A stretch of DNA of 64,000 nucleotides. It comes from Gammaproteobacteria bacterium. Its GTDB lineage: Bacteria; Pseudomonadota; Gammaproteobacteria; HTCC5015. The notes under the pieces are model-generated. The model made no database searches. It saw nothing but the letters and a program-made list of their open reading frames with translations, and was not told where the DNA came from. The position numbers and the translations under genes were made by a program. Of the stretch, positions 9,621 through 19,800 are shown in pieces. The stretch is taken from assembly GCA_028284675.1 (NCBI GenBank), contig JANQRI010000038.1, positions 1 to 64,000 on the forward strand, written 5' to 3'. Numbering within the stretch: the first letter of the stretch is position 1; each line of letters opens with the position of its first letter.

Positions 9621-10235
9621 TCACTCCTCGTCGAGCCCCCAGCGCGGTAACAGCGACTGCTCAACACCGAGATGATCCAGAATTCGCGCAACCATAAAAT
9701 CAACCAGATCATCAATACTTTGCGGCTTATGATAAAACCCGGGATTGGACGGCATGATCACTGCACCGGCATGGGTTAAACGCAGCATATTCTCCAGATG
9801 CACCGCCGAATACGGTGTCTCACGCAGCACCAGAATCAACTTGCGCCGTTCTTTGAGCATCACATCAGCGGCCCGGTGAATCAGGTTGTCGCAATTACCG
9901 TTTGCGATTGAAGACAGCGTGCCGGTTGTGCACGGGCATACTGCCATTGCATCGGCGGCGGCTGAGCCGCTGGCCACCGGTGCGGTCCATTGTTCACGGT
10001 CAAACACCTGTAGCCGCTCCGGGTCAGTTTGATAATAATCGGAAAAAAACCGCTGAATCTCACGCGGCCTGGATGGCAACGATAAATCGGTTTCCATGCC
10101 GATCACCACCTGTGCCGGCTTGGATAACATCAGATAAACGGTTTGATCCGCCTGCAGCAGGCATTGCAACAAACGTAAACCGTAGGGCGCACCGGATGCT
10201 CCGGTCATCGCAAGCGCTATTCGTTGTGAACTCAT
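9621..10235 (-). CDS. ubiX: Flavin prenyltransferase UbiX
   Basis: Prenylates FMN to make the cofactor of the UbiD decarboxylase in ubiquinone synthesis. 204 residues starting at MSSQRIALAMTGASGAPYG, the FMN-binding N-terminus of the family. CPCTTGTLSSIANGNCDNL and the segment LVLRETPYSAVHLENM are characteristic. A TTG ten codons upstream is possible but would extend past the normal start. It lies 44 bp after the kinase gene and just before msrB. UbiD is not in the window. Confidence 0.95.
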   Translation of the reverse strand: MSSQRIALAMTGASGAPYGLRLLQCLLQADQTVYLMLSKPAQVVIGMETDLSLPSRPREIQRFFSDYYQTDPERLQVFDREQWTAPVASGSAAADAMAVCPCTTGTLSSIANGNCDNLIHRAADVMLKERRKLILVLRETPYSAVHLENMLRLTHAGAVIMPSNPGFYHKPQSIDDLVDFMVARILDHLGVEQSLLPRWGLDEE

Positions 10236-10279
10236 AATGGCTGTATTCAGATCTGATAACCCCAAACGGGGGAGACCGG

Positions 10280-11623
10280 CTAATTATAGTTGGATAACTG
10301 CGATAAGCGAATATTTGTGAACGCCAGGCGCTGGATCAACGCCTCATTGAATGCTTTGTAGAACCTGAGTTGACAGTCTTTTGAAACGGTTTCGATCAAC
10401 ATTGCATTGACCTTAAACACCAGCAGATCGGTATATGCGACAATGGTTGCGGTGCGCTTGTGTGAAGCCAGAAAGCCAATTTCGCCGAAACAATCACCCT
10501 GCTCAAGGGTGGTCACCAGCCTGCCGGATTTGCGTACTTCCACCTGACCGCGGACGATAATATAGAAAGAATCATCAATATCATCCTCTTCAATCACAAC
10601 CGCGCCCGGTTTAAACGTCAGCATTGAACTGGCTGCGTAAATTTCTTCAATATCCTCATCCGTGATGCTTTTGAAGAAACCCAGCTTCTTCAAGGCATCC
10701 ATATTTTCATGTTCGAGAATCTTGCGTTCAGCATAACGCAGCTCATCGTAAACCGTGGTCAGCTCATTACCGAACTCCTGACCACTCTGGTAGCGATCAG
10801 CCGGATCTTTGCTCAATGCTTTTTGTACGATTTTCGACAAACGCTCCGGTAAGTCTTTGCGCTTGTCTTTCAGCAGCGGCGCCTCTTTATGCACAATGTC
10901 CCGAAATACCTGCTGTATATCCACGGAAGAAAACGGGCGTTCGCCGGTCAGCAACTGATACATGACCGCACCGAGCGAATAAAGATCACTTTGCGGCACG
11001 ACCGCCTTTTTTAAAATCTGTTCCGGCGCCATGTAACTCGGCGAACCAATGACCTCTTCGGGCGTCACGAATAAATTTTGTGTGACTTCAGCAATGCTAA
11101 AGTCCATCAGTTTGGTCTCGCCTTCGGTGCTGAGCATGATATTGCTGGGCTTGATATCGCGGTGAATCACGCCCATGCGATGCGAGTATTCCAGCGCCCG
11201 GCAGCACTTGAACATACATTCGATGATTTTCTCGGTAGACAGGCGCGCACCTCCGGCGCGGCAGAATTCCAGCAGCGTTACGCCTTCGACATATTCCATC
11301 ACCAGGTAGTTGTAGTCGCCTTCTATTCCGGCGTCGTAAAGAGAGACGATATGCGGATGCTGAAGCTTACCGGCGGCATGCGCCTCGGCAAAAAAGTCCC
11401 GCTGTATTTCCACGTTTTGACCTGTCTCGGTCGGCATTTCAGTCTGACCGACCTTAACCGCAACCTCGCGCTGCACGAATGGATCGAATCCACGGTATAC
11501 GATTCCGCAGGTTCCCCGGCCGAGCTCATTAATAATTTCATATTTGCCGATTTTGTCCGGCATAGAAGAAGACATATGCGATGAACTATCTATTTCCTCA
11601 AGACCTGCATGCATATTATTCAT
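10280..11623 (-). CDS. Ser/Thr protein kinase fused to a cyclic-nucleotide-binding domain
   Basis: 447 residues. Hanks-type kinase domain, about residues 27-300: glycine loop GRGTCGIVYRG, Lys57 in VAVKV, a candidate C-helix Glu80, catalytic HRDIKPSN (Asp156). The metal-binding motif reads DFS (174-176) instead of DFG, followed by SPSYMAPEQ. C-terminal cNMP-binding domain, about 315-430, with the phosphate-binding cassette GDCFGEIGFLASHKRTAT. No transmembrane segment is seen, so it is probably cytoplasmic. The ATG overlaps the mpl stop (ATGA), indicating translational coupling. The architecture suggests a kinase gated by cAMP or a related nucleotide; target and ligand are unknown. Confidence 0.88.
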   Translation of the reverse strand: MNNMHAGLEEIDSSSHMSSSMPDKIGKYEIINELGRGTCGIVYRGFDPFVQREVAVKVGQTEMPTETGQNVEIQRDFFAEAHAAGKLQHPHIVSLYDAGIEGDYNYLVMEYVEGVTLLEFCRAGGARLSTEKIIECMFKCCRALEYSHRMGVIHRDIKPSNIMLSTEGETKLMDFSIAEVTQNLFVTPEEVIGSPSYMAPEQILKKAVVPQSDLYSLGAVMYQLLTGERPFSSVDIQQVFRDIVHKEAPLLKDKRKDLPERLSKIVQKALSKDPADRYQSGQEFGNELTTVYDELRYAERKILEHENMDALKKLGFFKSITDEDIEEIYAASSMLTFKPGAVVIEEDDIDDSFYIIVRGQVEVRKSGRLVTTLEQGDCFGEIGFLASHKRTATIVAYTDLLVFKVNAMLIETVSKDCQLRFYKAFNEALIQRLAFTNIRLSQLSNYN

Positions 11624-13023
11624 AACGGGTGTTCACTGCCTTGTGAGACTCTTAATACCTCCAAAAGCTTAGCATGCACGCCTTCAAAGCCACCATTGCT
11701 CATAATCAAAATGTGATCACCTGCACGAATTTTTCGACTGATATCATTAACTATAGCGTCCACTGAAGGGCTAACCTGAACCCGTTCACCGATAAAATTT
11801 TCCAGGCCAAGCCGCAGGCTGTCAGGTTGATAGATCCATACTAAGTCTGCCTGCTGTAATGATGGTATCAATTGCGAGGTATGCACACCCATACGCATGG
11901 TATTTGAGCGCGGTTCCAATACAGCAATAATACGCGCCTCGGCACCGACTTTACCGCGTAATCCGGCCAGTGTGGTCTCAATTGCGGTCGGGTGGTGCGC
12001 AAAATCATCGTATACACTGACACCATTGACCTTGCCGCGTAACTCCAGCCGGCGCTTTACTCCGGTAAACCGCGACAATGCATCGATTGCTATCGCCGGC
12101 TGAACACCGGCATGACGTGCAGCAATAATGGCGGCCAATCCATTCTGCACATTATGCACGCCTGTTAAGGACCACTCGACCGTTCCTTCGAGCTCCGCCT
12201 GCCGGTATACATCGAAACTCTCGGCGGCACTGTTTTGCATTTCAGCATGCCAGTCCGCATCGTCATCTGTACCTGCGACAGAAGAGAAATGCTGCACCGG
12301 TGTCCAACAACCCTGTTCCAGAACATCCTGCAGGTTCTGGTCTTCATTATTCACAACCAACAATCCGGAGGCCGGCACGATACGCAACAGATAGTGAAAC
12401 TGACGTTTGATCGCATCGAGGTCAGGAAAAATATCCGCATGATCAAACTCAAGATTATTTAATACCAGGGTTCGTGGCCGATAGTGAACAAACTTTGAAC
12501 GCTTATCAAAAAATGCGGTGTCATATTCATCCGCTTCGATCACGAAAAACGGCGCTTCCCCAAGCCGCGCCGACACACCGAAATTATTCGGTACACCACC
12601 GATTAAAAAACCCGGCTGCAGACCCGCAGCCTCCAGCAGCCATGCCAGAATGCTCGCTGTCGTTGTTTTACCATGAGTGCCGGCAACCGCCAGCACCCAA
12701 CGGTCTTTTAGCACTGTTTCCGCCAGCCATTGCGGGCCGGAAATATAGCGCAAACCCCGGTCGAGCACCGCTTCAACCATTGGGTTACCGCGTGATAGCG
12801 CATTACCGATCACAACCAGATCAGGGCCACGACCGCCGTTACAGGCCTGCAGGTGCTCTGCATTGTAACCCTGCATAATCTCAATGCCGGCCGCCTCCAG
12901 CTGAGTACTCATCGGCGGGTACACATGCTCATCACAGCCTGAGATATCATGGCCCAACGCACGGCCCAACTGCGCCAGACCACCCATAAACGTTCCGCAG
13001 ATACCGAGAATATGAACGTGCAT
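11620..13023 (-). CDS. mpl: UDP-MurNAc:tripeptide ligase Mpl
   Basis: Recycles cell-wall peptide by joining L-Ala-gamma-D-Glu-meso-DAP to UDP-MurNAc. 467 residues, standard length. N-terminal MHVHILGICGTFMGGLAQL; ATP loop AVAGTHGKTTTAS; Mur-ligase segments FFVIEADEYDTAFFDKRSKF, YDDFAHHPTAIETTL and LEPRSNTMRMG, which distinguish Mpl from MurC. It starts two bases after the stop of the upstream membrane-protein gene and its stop overlaps the kinase start, so it sits in the middle of a tightly packed unit. Confidence 0.96.
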   Translation of the reverse strand: MHVHILGICGTFMGGLAQLGRALGHDISGCDEHVYPPMSTQLEAAGIEIMQGYNAEHLQACNGGRGPDLVVIGNALSRGNPMVEAVLDRGLRYISGPQWLAETVLKDRWVLAVAGTHGKTTTASILAWLLEAAGLQPGFLIGGVPNNFGVSARLGEAPFFVIEADEYDTAFFDKRSKFVHYRPRTLVLNNLEFDHADIFPDLDAIKRQFHYLLRIVPASGLLVVNNEDQNLQDVLEQGCWTPVQHFSSVAGTDDDADWHAEMQNSAAESFDVYRQAELEGTVEWSLTGVHNVQNGLAAIIAARHAGVQPAIAIDALSRFTGVKRRLELRGKVNGVSVYDDFAHHPTAIETTLAGLRGKVGAEARIIAVLEPRSNTMRMGVHTSQLIPSLQQADLVWIYQPDSLRLGLENFIGERVQVSPSVDAIVNDISRKIRAGDHILIMSNGGFEGVHAKLLEVLRVSQGSEHPL

Positions 13024-13024
13024 A

Positions 13025-13540
13025 TCAGCGTGGGAAAACCGTCAGCATAATACCGAAATTAGCGAGGTAATAACTGAACGCAAAGACCACGCCCTTTAAC
13101 ATCGAAACCGACAGCGCATGTTTTAAAATATGCCCAAGCACAAACACGCTACACATTAACAAAGACAATAAAAATAGAACCGATAGCGATACGACCGGAT
13201 CATTCTTATCAAAACGCTCGCTAATGAGAATCAGAAAGCCAGGCAGTTCCAGCACCCGAAACGCAAATATTACACCGCAAACCGCGGTCACGGTCTGCAT
13301 AAAACGCGGCAAATGACCATTAAAGCTCAATAAGAAATGCAGAAACAGCAGCAATAATGTCAGATCAAATGCGTTAAATGCCAGATTTTTCAGCACAGGA
13401 AACATAAACGCACCCTGCAAGAAACCCATGCCGAATAACAGCATCAGGCTTAGCCAAAACAGTACCCGGGAAGCGGGAAGATCCTGCGGTGCGTTCTTAA
13501 GAACTATTATGCCGAAAAAGAGTGACAGGTATTGCTGCAT
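13025..13540 (-). CDS. Integral membrane protein, unknown
   Basis: 171 residues with about five hydrophobic helices (for example VLFWLSLMLLFGMGFLQGAF, LTLLLLFLHFLLSF, SLSVLFLLSLLMCSVFVLG). The fold resembles Yip1-type small membrane proteins, but I cannot assign a family. It directly precedes mpl on the same strand with a one-base gap, so it may be the first gene of the mpl-kinase-ubiX-msrB unit. No catalytic motif seen. Confidence 0.7.
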   Translation of the reverse strand: MQQYLSLFFGIIVLKNAPQDLPASRVLFWLSLMLLFGMGFLQGAFMFPVLKNLAFNAFDLTLLLLFLHFLLSFNGHLPRFMQTVTAVCGVIFAFRVLELPGFLILISERFDKNDPVVSLSVLFLLSLLMCSVFVLGHILKHALSVSMLKGVVFAFSYYLANFGIMLTVFPR

Positions 13541-13587
13541 GCACGCATTCTACACCAGATTGACCGGATTGCGGCCATTCTGTCAAG

Positions 13588-15885
13588 CTAGCGCGGTGCG
13601 CCTTCCAATATCCAGGCCAGAAACAGATCGTAATTCGTGCGGTCACCACCACCGAGGTCAAAACCGTCGATCAGGTTGCCAAAATGATGGTTTCCGGCAG
13701 GCTTGCTTAACAGCAGGCTGTCCAGCGGTTCTTTAAAATTTACCCGCGATATCACTTCCGCGTACAGCTCGCGACCCTCAACCTGTGCATCGGTATAGTA
13801 AACCGGCACACCGGGCTCACCCGCTGCGGCATGGCAACTCACACAGGTTGTGCCCAGAGGATTTGCCTGTAACACCGTTCTGATATCCGGATTGAAACGA
13901 ATTGCGGTCGGCACAGGTAACGCACTATTCACTGTGATAGTCACAACCTCGGTATCCTGTGCAGCGCTACCGCTCGCGGTCAGCTCTATCTGGTAAGCAC
14001 CATCAATATCCGTATTAAATACCGGCCTTGCGGTATCGATACCGCTTAAAGTCGGACTACTGCCGGCCGGTGAACTGACGATGCGCCATTGATAGCTGTC
14101 ACTGAAATAACTGCCCTCGCCGCTGAGTGTAATCGGCACATTGGTGTTGGCTGGTGCCGCAATCACCGCAATCGGCCGCCCGGGTTGTTGTGCAGTGCCG
14201 TCGGTGTTTTGATGACTGAAACCCGGAATAAAACCGGCCAGCAATTCGGCCTTGCCAGGTGCGGAGTTGTCCCAAAACTCATCGAAGTTCAACAACCCCA
14301 TCGGCATAATGCCACGATCATACACAAAGTCCTCAATCTGCGCCGCATGACCAATAAACTTCGCATAGCTTGAAAAATCGATATCGCTTTGCTTATCGGT
14401 ACCGCGCTTGGAATGACACACCAAACAATTCGGGCCAACAACTTCCTTGAATAGCGTATCCGCACCGGCCGGGGGATTGTTTGTATTCACATTCGGTCGC
14501 CACGCCAACGGCACATAGTCTTCGTTAAACGCATTAGCCGGCAACGTGTAATCCATAGGGTCGGCGGTATTGCCGCCATACCAGCCTTTTAACACTTCCG
14601 CAGCCGCATCGCTGTTCCAGTAACCTTGCACACCCGTATATTGCTCGTTGACGATGCGATAACTGTCCAGCACCGCCTGATTGATAAAACGCAACCCGGC
14701 TTCCAGGTCCGCGCGGGTATAGCCGGGCTCTTCGGAAAAACCCAGGGTGTTGACTTCTATAGGCTGCAGCTGCGCCTGCAGATCGCCCGGCACCCCGCCC
14801 GGGATCGGCGGTGGTAACGTGCCGTCGGGCAACAATGGCCGGCTCTTGCCGCCATGACAGGAGATGCACGGGCCCGGCATCGATTTCTCGCCACGCTCAT
14901 CCAGGTCGACGGTCAACGACAGACGTTCGACGGTATTCGGATCGGCCGGCTCATCCGGCACAAACGAATAAAACTTGGTAAACAGCGGCGCCTGTCCGCC
15001 GGTGGTCGCAAATGTTATCTCACCATCGCGCGGTTCACCCAGACCATAAGGATAAGTGCTGAACTCAATCGCATTCGAGCCAAAATGCCAGCGCCGCGCA
15101 TCATCAATTGCGGCATCCAGATTCAACTCGGTATATTGCAGTCCCGGCACCGCATCAACCTGAAAGTTTTCAACATAGATCGCGACACTGCCGTCATCAC
15201 TGCGGCGCACAAACATACTGCGCCCATAACCGAGGTCTCTGGTATCGCGGAATATTACATGTACTTCACAGGGGTTTATCGCGCCGCAGGGCTGACCAAA
15301 TCCGTTCGCGGTTATCCAGTCCTGTAATGTGGTACGCGTGCCCAACGGGTCTATCGCCTGATAATAGGCCGCGGCATTCTCCGCGGTATTTATTTTTGAT
15401 GGTGCCAGATTGATAACCTGCGGATTGGTACACAAATCAACACCCTGTTGACCGGCAACCACACTGCCGCCACTGTCCAACAGGTATAAACAGGTTTGAA
15501 CATCCGCGGTAATGCCGATAATCGCACCGCCGGTATGCGGCATGGTAAAATCAAAACGCGGGTTGTCGACCGAAGTTTCATCCATACCACCGGAACTGAC
15601 CCATGAGCCGTTAAACGATAACAATGAGCCATCATCAAGCTCAACACCAATCCTAAAATCGCCGGACTCGCCCACTGCAAACGTTGCCGCGACGATTGTA
15701 TAACGGCCCGGCGGCAAACCCGCCTGTTGATTCAGAAACAGCAAAAAGCGGTTCGGATCTTCGGTTTCGATAAAATCCGCACTGACGGCCGGCACACCAT
15801 CACTGCCACGATCACAGGCCGCAAGCATCGCAACAGACAATGCCATACATAAAAACAGTTTTATCAAATGCATAAACTTGATCAT
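13588..15885 (-). CDS. Tri-haem c-type cytochrome lipoprotein with PKD-like domain
   Basis: 765 residues. The signal peptide ends in the lipobox LAAC (Cys24), so it should be lipid-anchored outside the inner membrane. Three c-type haem motifs: CISCH (about residue 341), CLVCH (about 487) and CVSCH (about 680). Between the last two lies a beta-rich PKD/Ig-like module (IAVIAAPANTNVPITLSGEG onward). An alternative ATG at 15873 would start four residues later. It lies nine bases after the barrel gene and is likely co-transcribed. Electron transfer is inferred from the haem motifs; the redox partner is unknown. Confidence 0.8.
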   Translation of the reverse strand: MIKFMHLIKLFLCMALSVAMLAACDRGSDGVPAVSADFIETEDPNRFLLFLNQQAGLPPGRYTIVAATFAVGESGDFRIGVELDDGSLLSFNGSWVSSGGMDETSVDNPRFDFTMPHTGGAIIGITADVQTCLYLLDSGGSVVAGQQGVDLCTNPQVINLAPSKINTAENAAAYYQAIDPLGTRTTLQDWITANGFGQPCGAINPCEVHVIFRDTRDLGYGRSMFVRRSDDGSVAIYVENFQVDAVPGLQYTELNLDAAIDDARRWHFGSNAIEFSTYPYGLGEPRDGEITFATTGGQAPLFTKFYSFVPDEPADPNTVERLSLTVDLDERGEKSMPGPCISCHGGKSRPLLPDGTLPPPIPGGVPGDLQAQLQPIEVNTLGFSEEPGYTRADLEAGLRFINQAVLDSYRIVNEQYTGVQGYWNSDAAAEVLKGWYGGNTADPMDYTLPANAFNEDYVPLAWRPNVNTNNPPAGADTLFKEVVGPNCLVCHSKRGTDKQSDIDFSSYAKFIGHAAQIEDFVYDRGIMPMGLLNFDEFWDNSAPGKAELLAGFIPGFSHQNTDGTAQQPGRPIAVIAAPANTNVPITLSGEGSYFSDSYQWRIVSSPAGSSPTLSGIDTARPVFNTDIDGAYQIELTASGSAAQDTEVVTITVNSALPVPTAIRFNPDIRTVLQANPLGTTCVSCHAAAGEPGVPVYYTDAQVEGRELYAEVISRVNFKEPLDSLLLSKPAGNHHFGNLIDGFDLGGGDRTNYDLFLAWILEGAPR

Positions 15886-15894
15886 CTCAGCGAC

Positions 15895-16785
15895 CTAAAA
15901 GCGGTATAAAAAGCTGGCGGTCAGCGAAAAACGCTCGTACTCATTCGGCCCGGCCGCATCCGAGTCCAGCCAGTCGGCCGATATATCAATGGATTTATTA
16001 CGCGCCAGACCATGATTAACGCCAAACCTGAAAATCTGTGTTTCGGCATTCAAACGGTAGACAAATTTGTCATTTGCAATCCCGCCAAACGCATTATCCG
16101 GCTCTACCGCTGCCGCCCAGCTAATCACACGCACGCTCGGTGACGCGGTCGAAAATACATCGCCGTCAATAAAACTGTAAGTCACATAAGAAGCCCACCG
16201 GCGATTGATACGGTAATCGAGATTGCCGAACAAACGCCTTCTGTCCAGATCGAACACCTCACCATCGGCACGCCGCCGGGTTGCACTCAGACCGGTAGTG
16301 CCGGTAATACGGTCGGTAATACGCCGGGTGATATTCAAACCAAGCTGCACCAGATCACTATCCCGTATATCGGTTTCAAAATCGAGCTCCATCACGCGCA
16401 GAAACAGCGAATACGCCGGCGCGGTAAAACCATTACGGGTCTGAAAACGATAATCAAAAACCAAACCGTATTTGGTATTGGATAAGCCGTCAAAATCCTG
16501 AAACTCTTCAATCTGGAACGTGCCGGTTACACTGATGGCCGACAGAAAAGAGACGCCGGAAGTATGTGTCGCAGTTAATACGGTGTTAAAAGACACATCG
16601 TCCTGAATATCTGCATCCAGTTCCGAACGACCGATATTGTCATCTGATAATACAAAAGTCTCCAACCCCCAGCTTATTGGGCCGCCCCCGGCGGCAACAG
16701 CTGATGTCGTGTATCCACCTGCGATTAATATCAGGCAATAACATAAGCATGTGATCGCCAGGCAATTGTGTGACTCCCTTTTCAT
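15895..16785 (-). CDS. Outer-membrane beta-barrel protein
   Basis: 296 residues with a signal peptide ending around TSAVAA. The mature protein alternates short amphipathic strands and turns and ends in ...SFLYRF, the C-terminal aromatic signature of barrel proteins inserted by the Bam machinery. Strand-like repeats include YGLVFDYRF, LVQLGLNITRR and FGNLDYRINRRWASYVTYSF. No enzyme motif. It sits between the 1113-residue repeat protein and the tri-haem lipoprotein, all on one strand, which suggests a surface assembly or conduit. The family is not identified. Confidence 0.75.
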   Translation of the reverse strand: MKRESHNCLAITCLCYCLILIAGGYTTSAVAAGGGPISWGLETFVLSDDNIGRSELDADIQDDVSFNTVLTATHTSGVSFLSAISVTGTFQIEEFQDFDGLSNTKYGLVFDYRFQTRNGFTAPAYSLFLRVMELDFETDIRDSDLVQLGLNITRRITDRITGTTGLSATRRRADGEVFDLDRRRLFGNLDYRINRRWASYVTYSFIDGDVFSTASPSVRVISWAAAVEPDNAFGGIANDKFVYRLNAETQIFRFGVNHGLARNKSIDISADWLDSDAAGPNEYERFSLTASFLYRF

Positions 16786-16849
16786 GATGTTCAGCTCTTA
16801 TGGTTGTTATTTTATAAACTTATCCCGGCCACTACGCGAAACCTGTTGT

Positions 16850-19800
16850 TTAATCCCGCCGTGACCTCAAACCCAGCCCGGCCAGCAATCCGCCAATGGC
16901 GATTATAAACCATAGCGGATGAATTGCGCCGCCGCCACCGTCATCCGCCGGAGCGATATTATCCACCGGCACTAACGCGGCAACACCAACACCGCCCGGA
17001 TCTCGAATCACCCCATTGGGTTCACCATCACTGTCATTCGGACCACCATCCTGCAAAGTCAGTTGCACACAATCATTGAACGCGGTCAAACCGGCAGTGT
17101 AAGACGCACTACCCGGCGGCGGGCAAACACCCAACGTGCTGGCCGCACTCGCGACGACATTATTGGGATCGTTAAACCAGACAAAATCCTGCCAGCCCGT
17201 TGTACTATGATATTTTCGATAACGCGCATTTGACGGCAATGGGCTCGTCAGCGGGATAACAACTTGCGCAGTATCTCCGGCAGCCGCCAGACCGGTTATT
17301 TCAAAATCAAAGATGCCGCCAACATTTACAAAAGTGTCATCACTATTAGTGACCGCAATACCGCCCTGGCCGCCATGGTCCCGGACATCCTCCAACGCAA
17401 TCAATGCACCGCTGCGACCGGCATAGCGTGCGGTTTTACCCAAACGCACCTGCAAACCGGGCTCTGCGGTAAAAATCAGGGAGTTCGCAGGATCGCCGGT
17501 TTGATTCGGCAACTGTGCCGCTTCGGTGGCCGGATCATCCAGCGCATCCAGGTAATCCGGGATGCCGTCATTATCCGCATCCTGAAAACCTTCCGCGACA
17601 TTGGAATTGCCGTCACCATCACAATCAGGCGGTTCGGCACTGACATCGCCGTCACCGTTACAATCAAATGGCGGCATTGCGGCCTGGATATCCACGACGA
17701 TGCTGTTGTGTGTGGATGCGGCACCGCTGGACACGGTCAGATCAAGGTTATACATGCCCGGAGGCACCAGGGCCGGATCAAAATCAAACATATTATTATT
17801 AATGACCGCAATGTTCAGCAGCGCACTATCGGTGCCGCTCCAGTCATATGTCGGCGTCAGGCTGGCGGGTAAACCCAGAATACTGGCAACAATATTAACA
17901 ACACCATCGGTCTGAAAAATAAACGTGCCGGCATCACCGCCCTGATCGACAATAAAACTGATATAACCCTCAAAAATACCATCGTTGTTATCGTCCAGAT
18001 CACAGGCATCACCATCACCGTCTTCATCAGCATCGGCCTGATCAGCATTCGCAACCGTTGGACAGTTGTCCTCAAAATCAATTACACCATCGCTATCGGT
18101 ATCGTCAGGCGCGACCGACACGGTCGCGGTATCCTGCGCACCGGACCCATCCTGAATCGTATAGTCAAAGGTTTCGGCTTGGGTTGCATCTGTTGCCGGG
18201 GTGTAACACAAGGTATTGGCCGTACACGGCGCACCGATCACAACACTGCCGCCGGCGCTGGGTGTCCCGACACTGATAATCGTCAGCATATCACCGGTAT
18301 CCACATCGGTATCGTTCGCCAACACATTCAATTCATTATCGGTGCTGTTAACCGCGATACTGGCCATATCATCGACTGCGACCGGCGGATCATTCTGGGC
18401 AAACACATCGATGCTTTTCGTATCGTAGCTGCTGAATACATTTGCATCGTCACGCACGCGGTAACGTACGGTCCGTGTACCGGTATTTGGATCATCCGAA
18501 GTATTGCGGTAGGTGATCGCTTCCAGCACGTTTTCATAGTTCGACAACGGCTGTGTGCTTGTCATGATTAATAGACAATTTGTGCTCTGCGTACAGGTAA
18601 TACTGTTTGCGCCACACACCCCGGCATTCACCTCGATCCGGTCTTCAGTCAGATTGCAATTACCGGAAATCTCGGCTTCGGCGCGATTCAGGTTGGTGCT
18701 GTCGACATCAGCCAGTGCCACCGTACCATCGATCGTTGTCGCCGGATCGTTTTCATCATAATTCAATGTGCCATCCACACCGCTGATTGTCGGCGCATCG
18801 CTGTCGGCGATCACATTAATCGTTTTACTGTCATAGCCACTGTATGCATTGCTGTCGTCGCGCACCCGGTAACGTACCGTACGCGCGGCAGTACTCGGAT
18901 TGCTGGAAATATTCCGGTAGGTAATCGCCTGCAACACCGTATCGTAACTGGCCAGTGGCCGGGTGCCGGTAATCGTTAAGGTGCAATTATTGGTCTGCGT
19001 ACAGGTCAGGCTGTTCGCAGTACAGGTCGCGCCGGCAACTTCCAACCGGTCTTCGGCGAGTTGGCAACCCGGCGCAATAATTTCTACTTCCGCGCGATTC
19101 AGGTTGGTGCTGTCAACATCGCCCAGAGTCACTGTCGCTTCAACCGTCGTTGCCGGATCGTTTTCATCGTAATTCAGTATGCCATCGACTCCGGTAATCG
19201 TCGGTGCATCATTCTGCGGTACAACGTCGACTGTTTTGGATACGTAGTTACTGTAAATATTACTGGAATCGCGCACCCTGACCCGCACGGTGCGATCAGT
19301 TGTGCTCGGATCCTGAGAAGTATTACGAAAACGCACGTCCTGGATCGCGGTATCGTAACTGGTTCGTGCTGCGGTGCCGGTTAAGGTGATTGAATCACCC
19401 GCATCACTACAACCGATCCCGCCCGGTAAGGAACTCGGACAAGCCAGGTCATCACCGGTCAGCGGCGTCACAATCTCAACCTCAGCCCGATTGAAATTGG
19501 TACTGCCATTCAAACCAATCGAGTCATCAACATCTCTAAACGCGCCGTTTTCAGTGTTCTCGTTATAAGTCAAAATACCCGACCAGCCCGTTACCTCCGG
19601 ACGAACCGTCACAGCCATTGTGTCGCAATCATCCGGACCGTCACCACTGTTGGTGCCGTTACTGTTAATCGGTTGACCGCAGGCGCGAATCGTAAACGAG
19701 CCGCTGATGCTGGTCGTGGTCGACCAGGTCAGACTCGAAAAAATGAAATCATTGCCACTGGCGCCTATGCGAGTCGAATTATGGGTTAATTCACCGCTCA

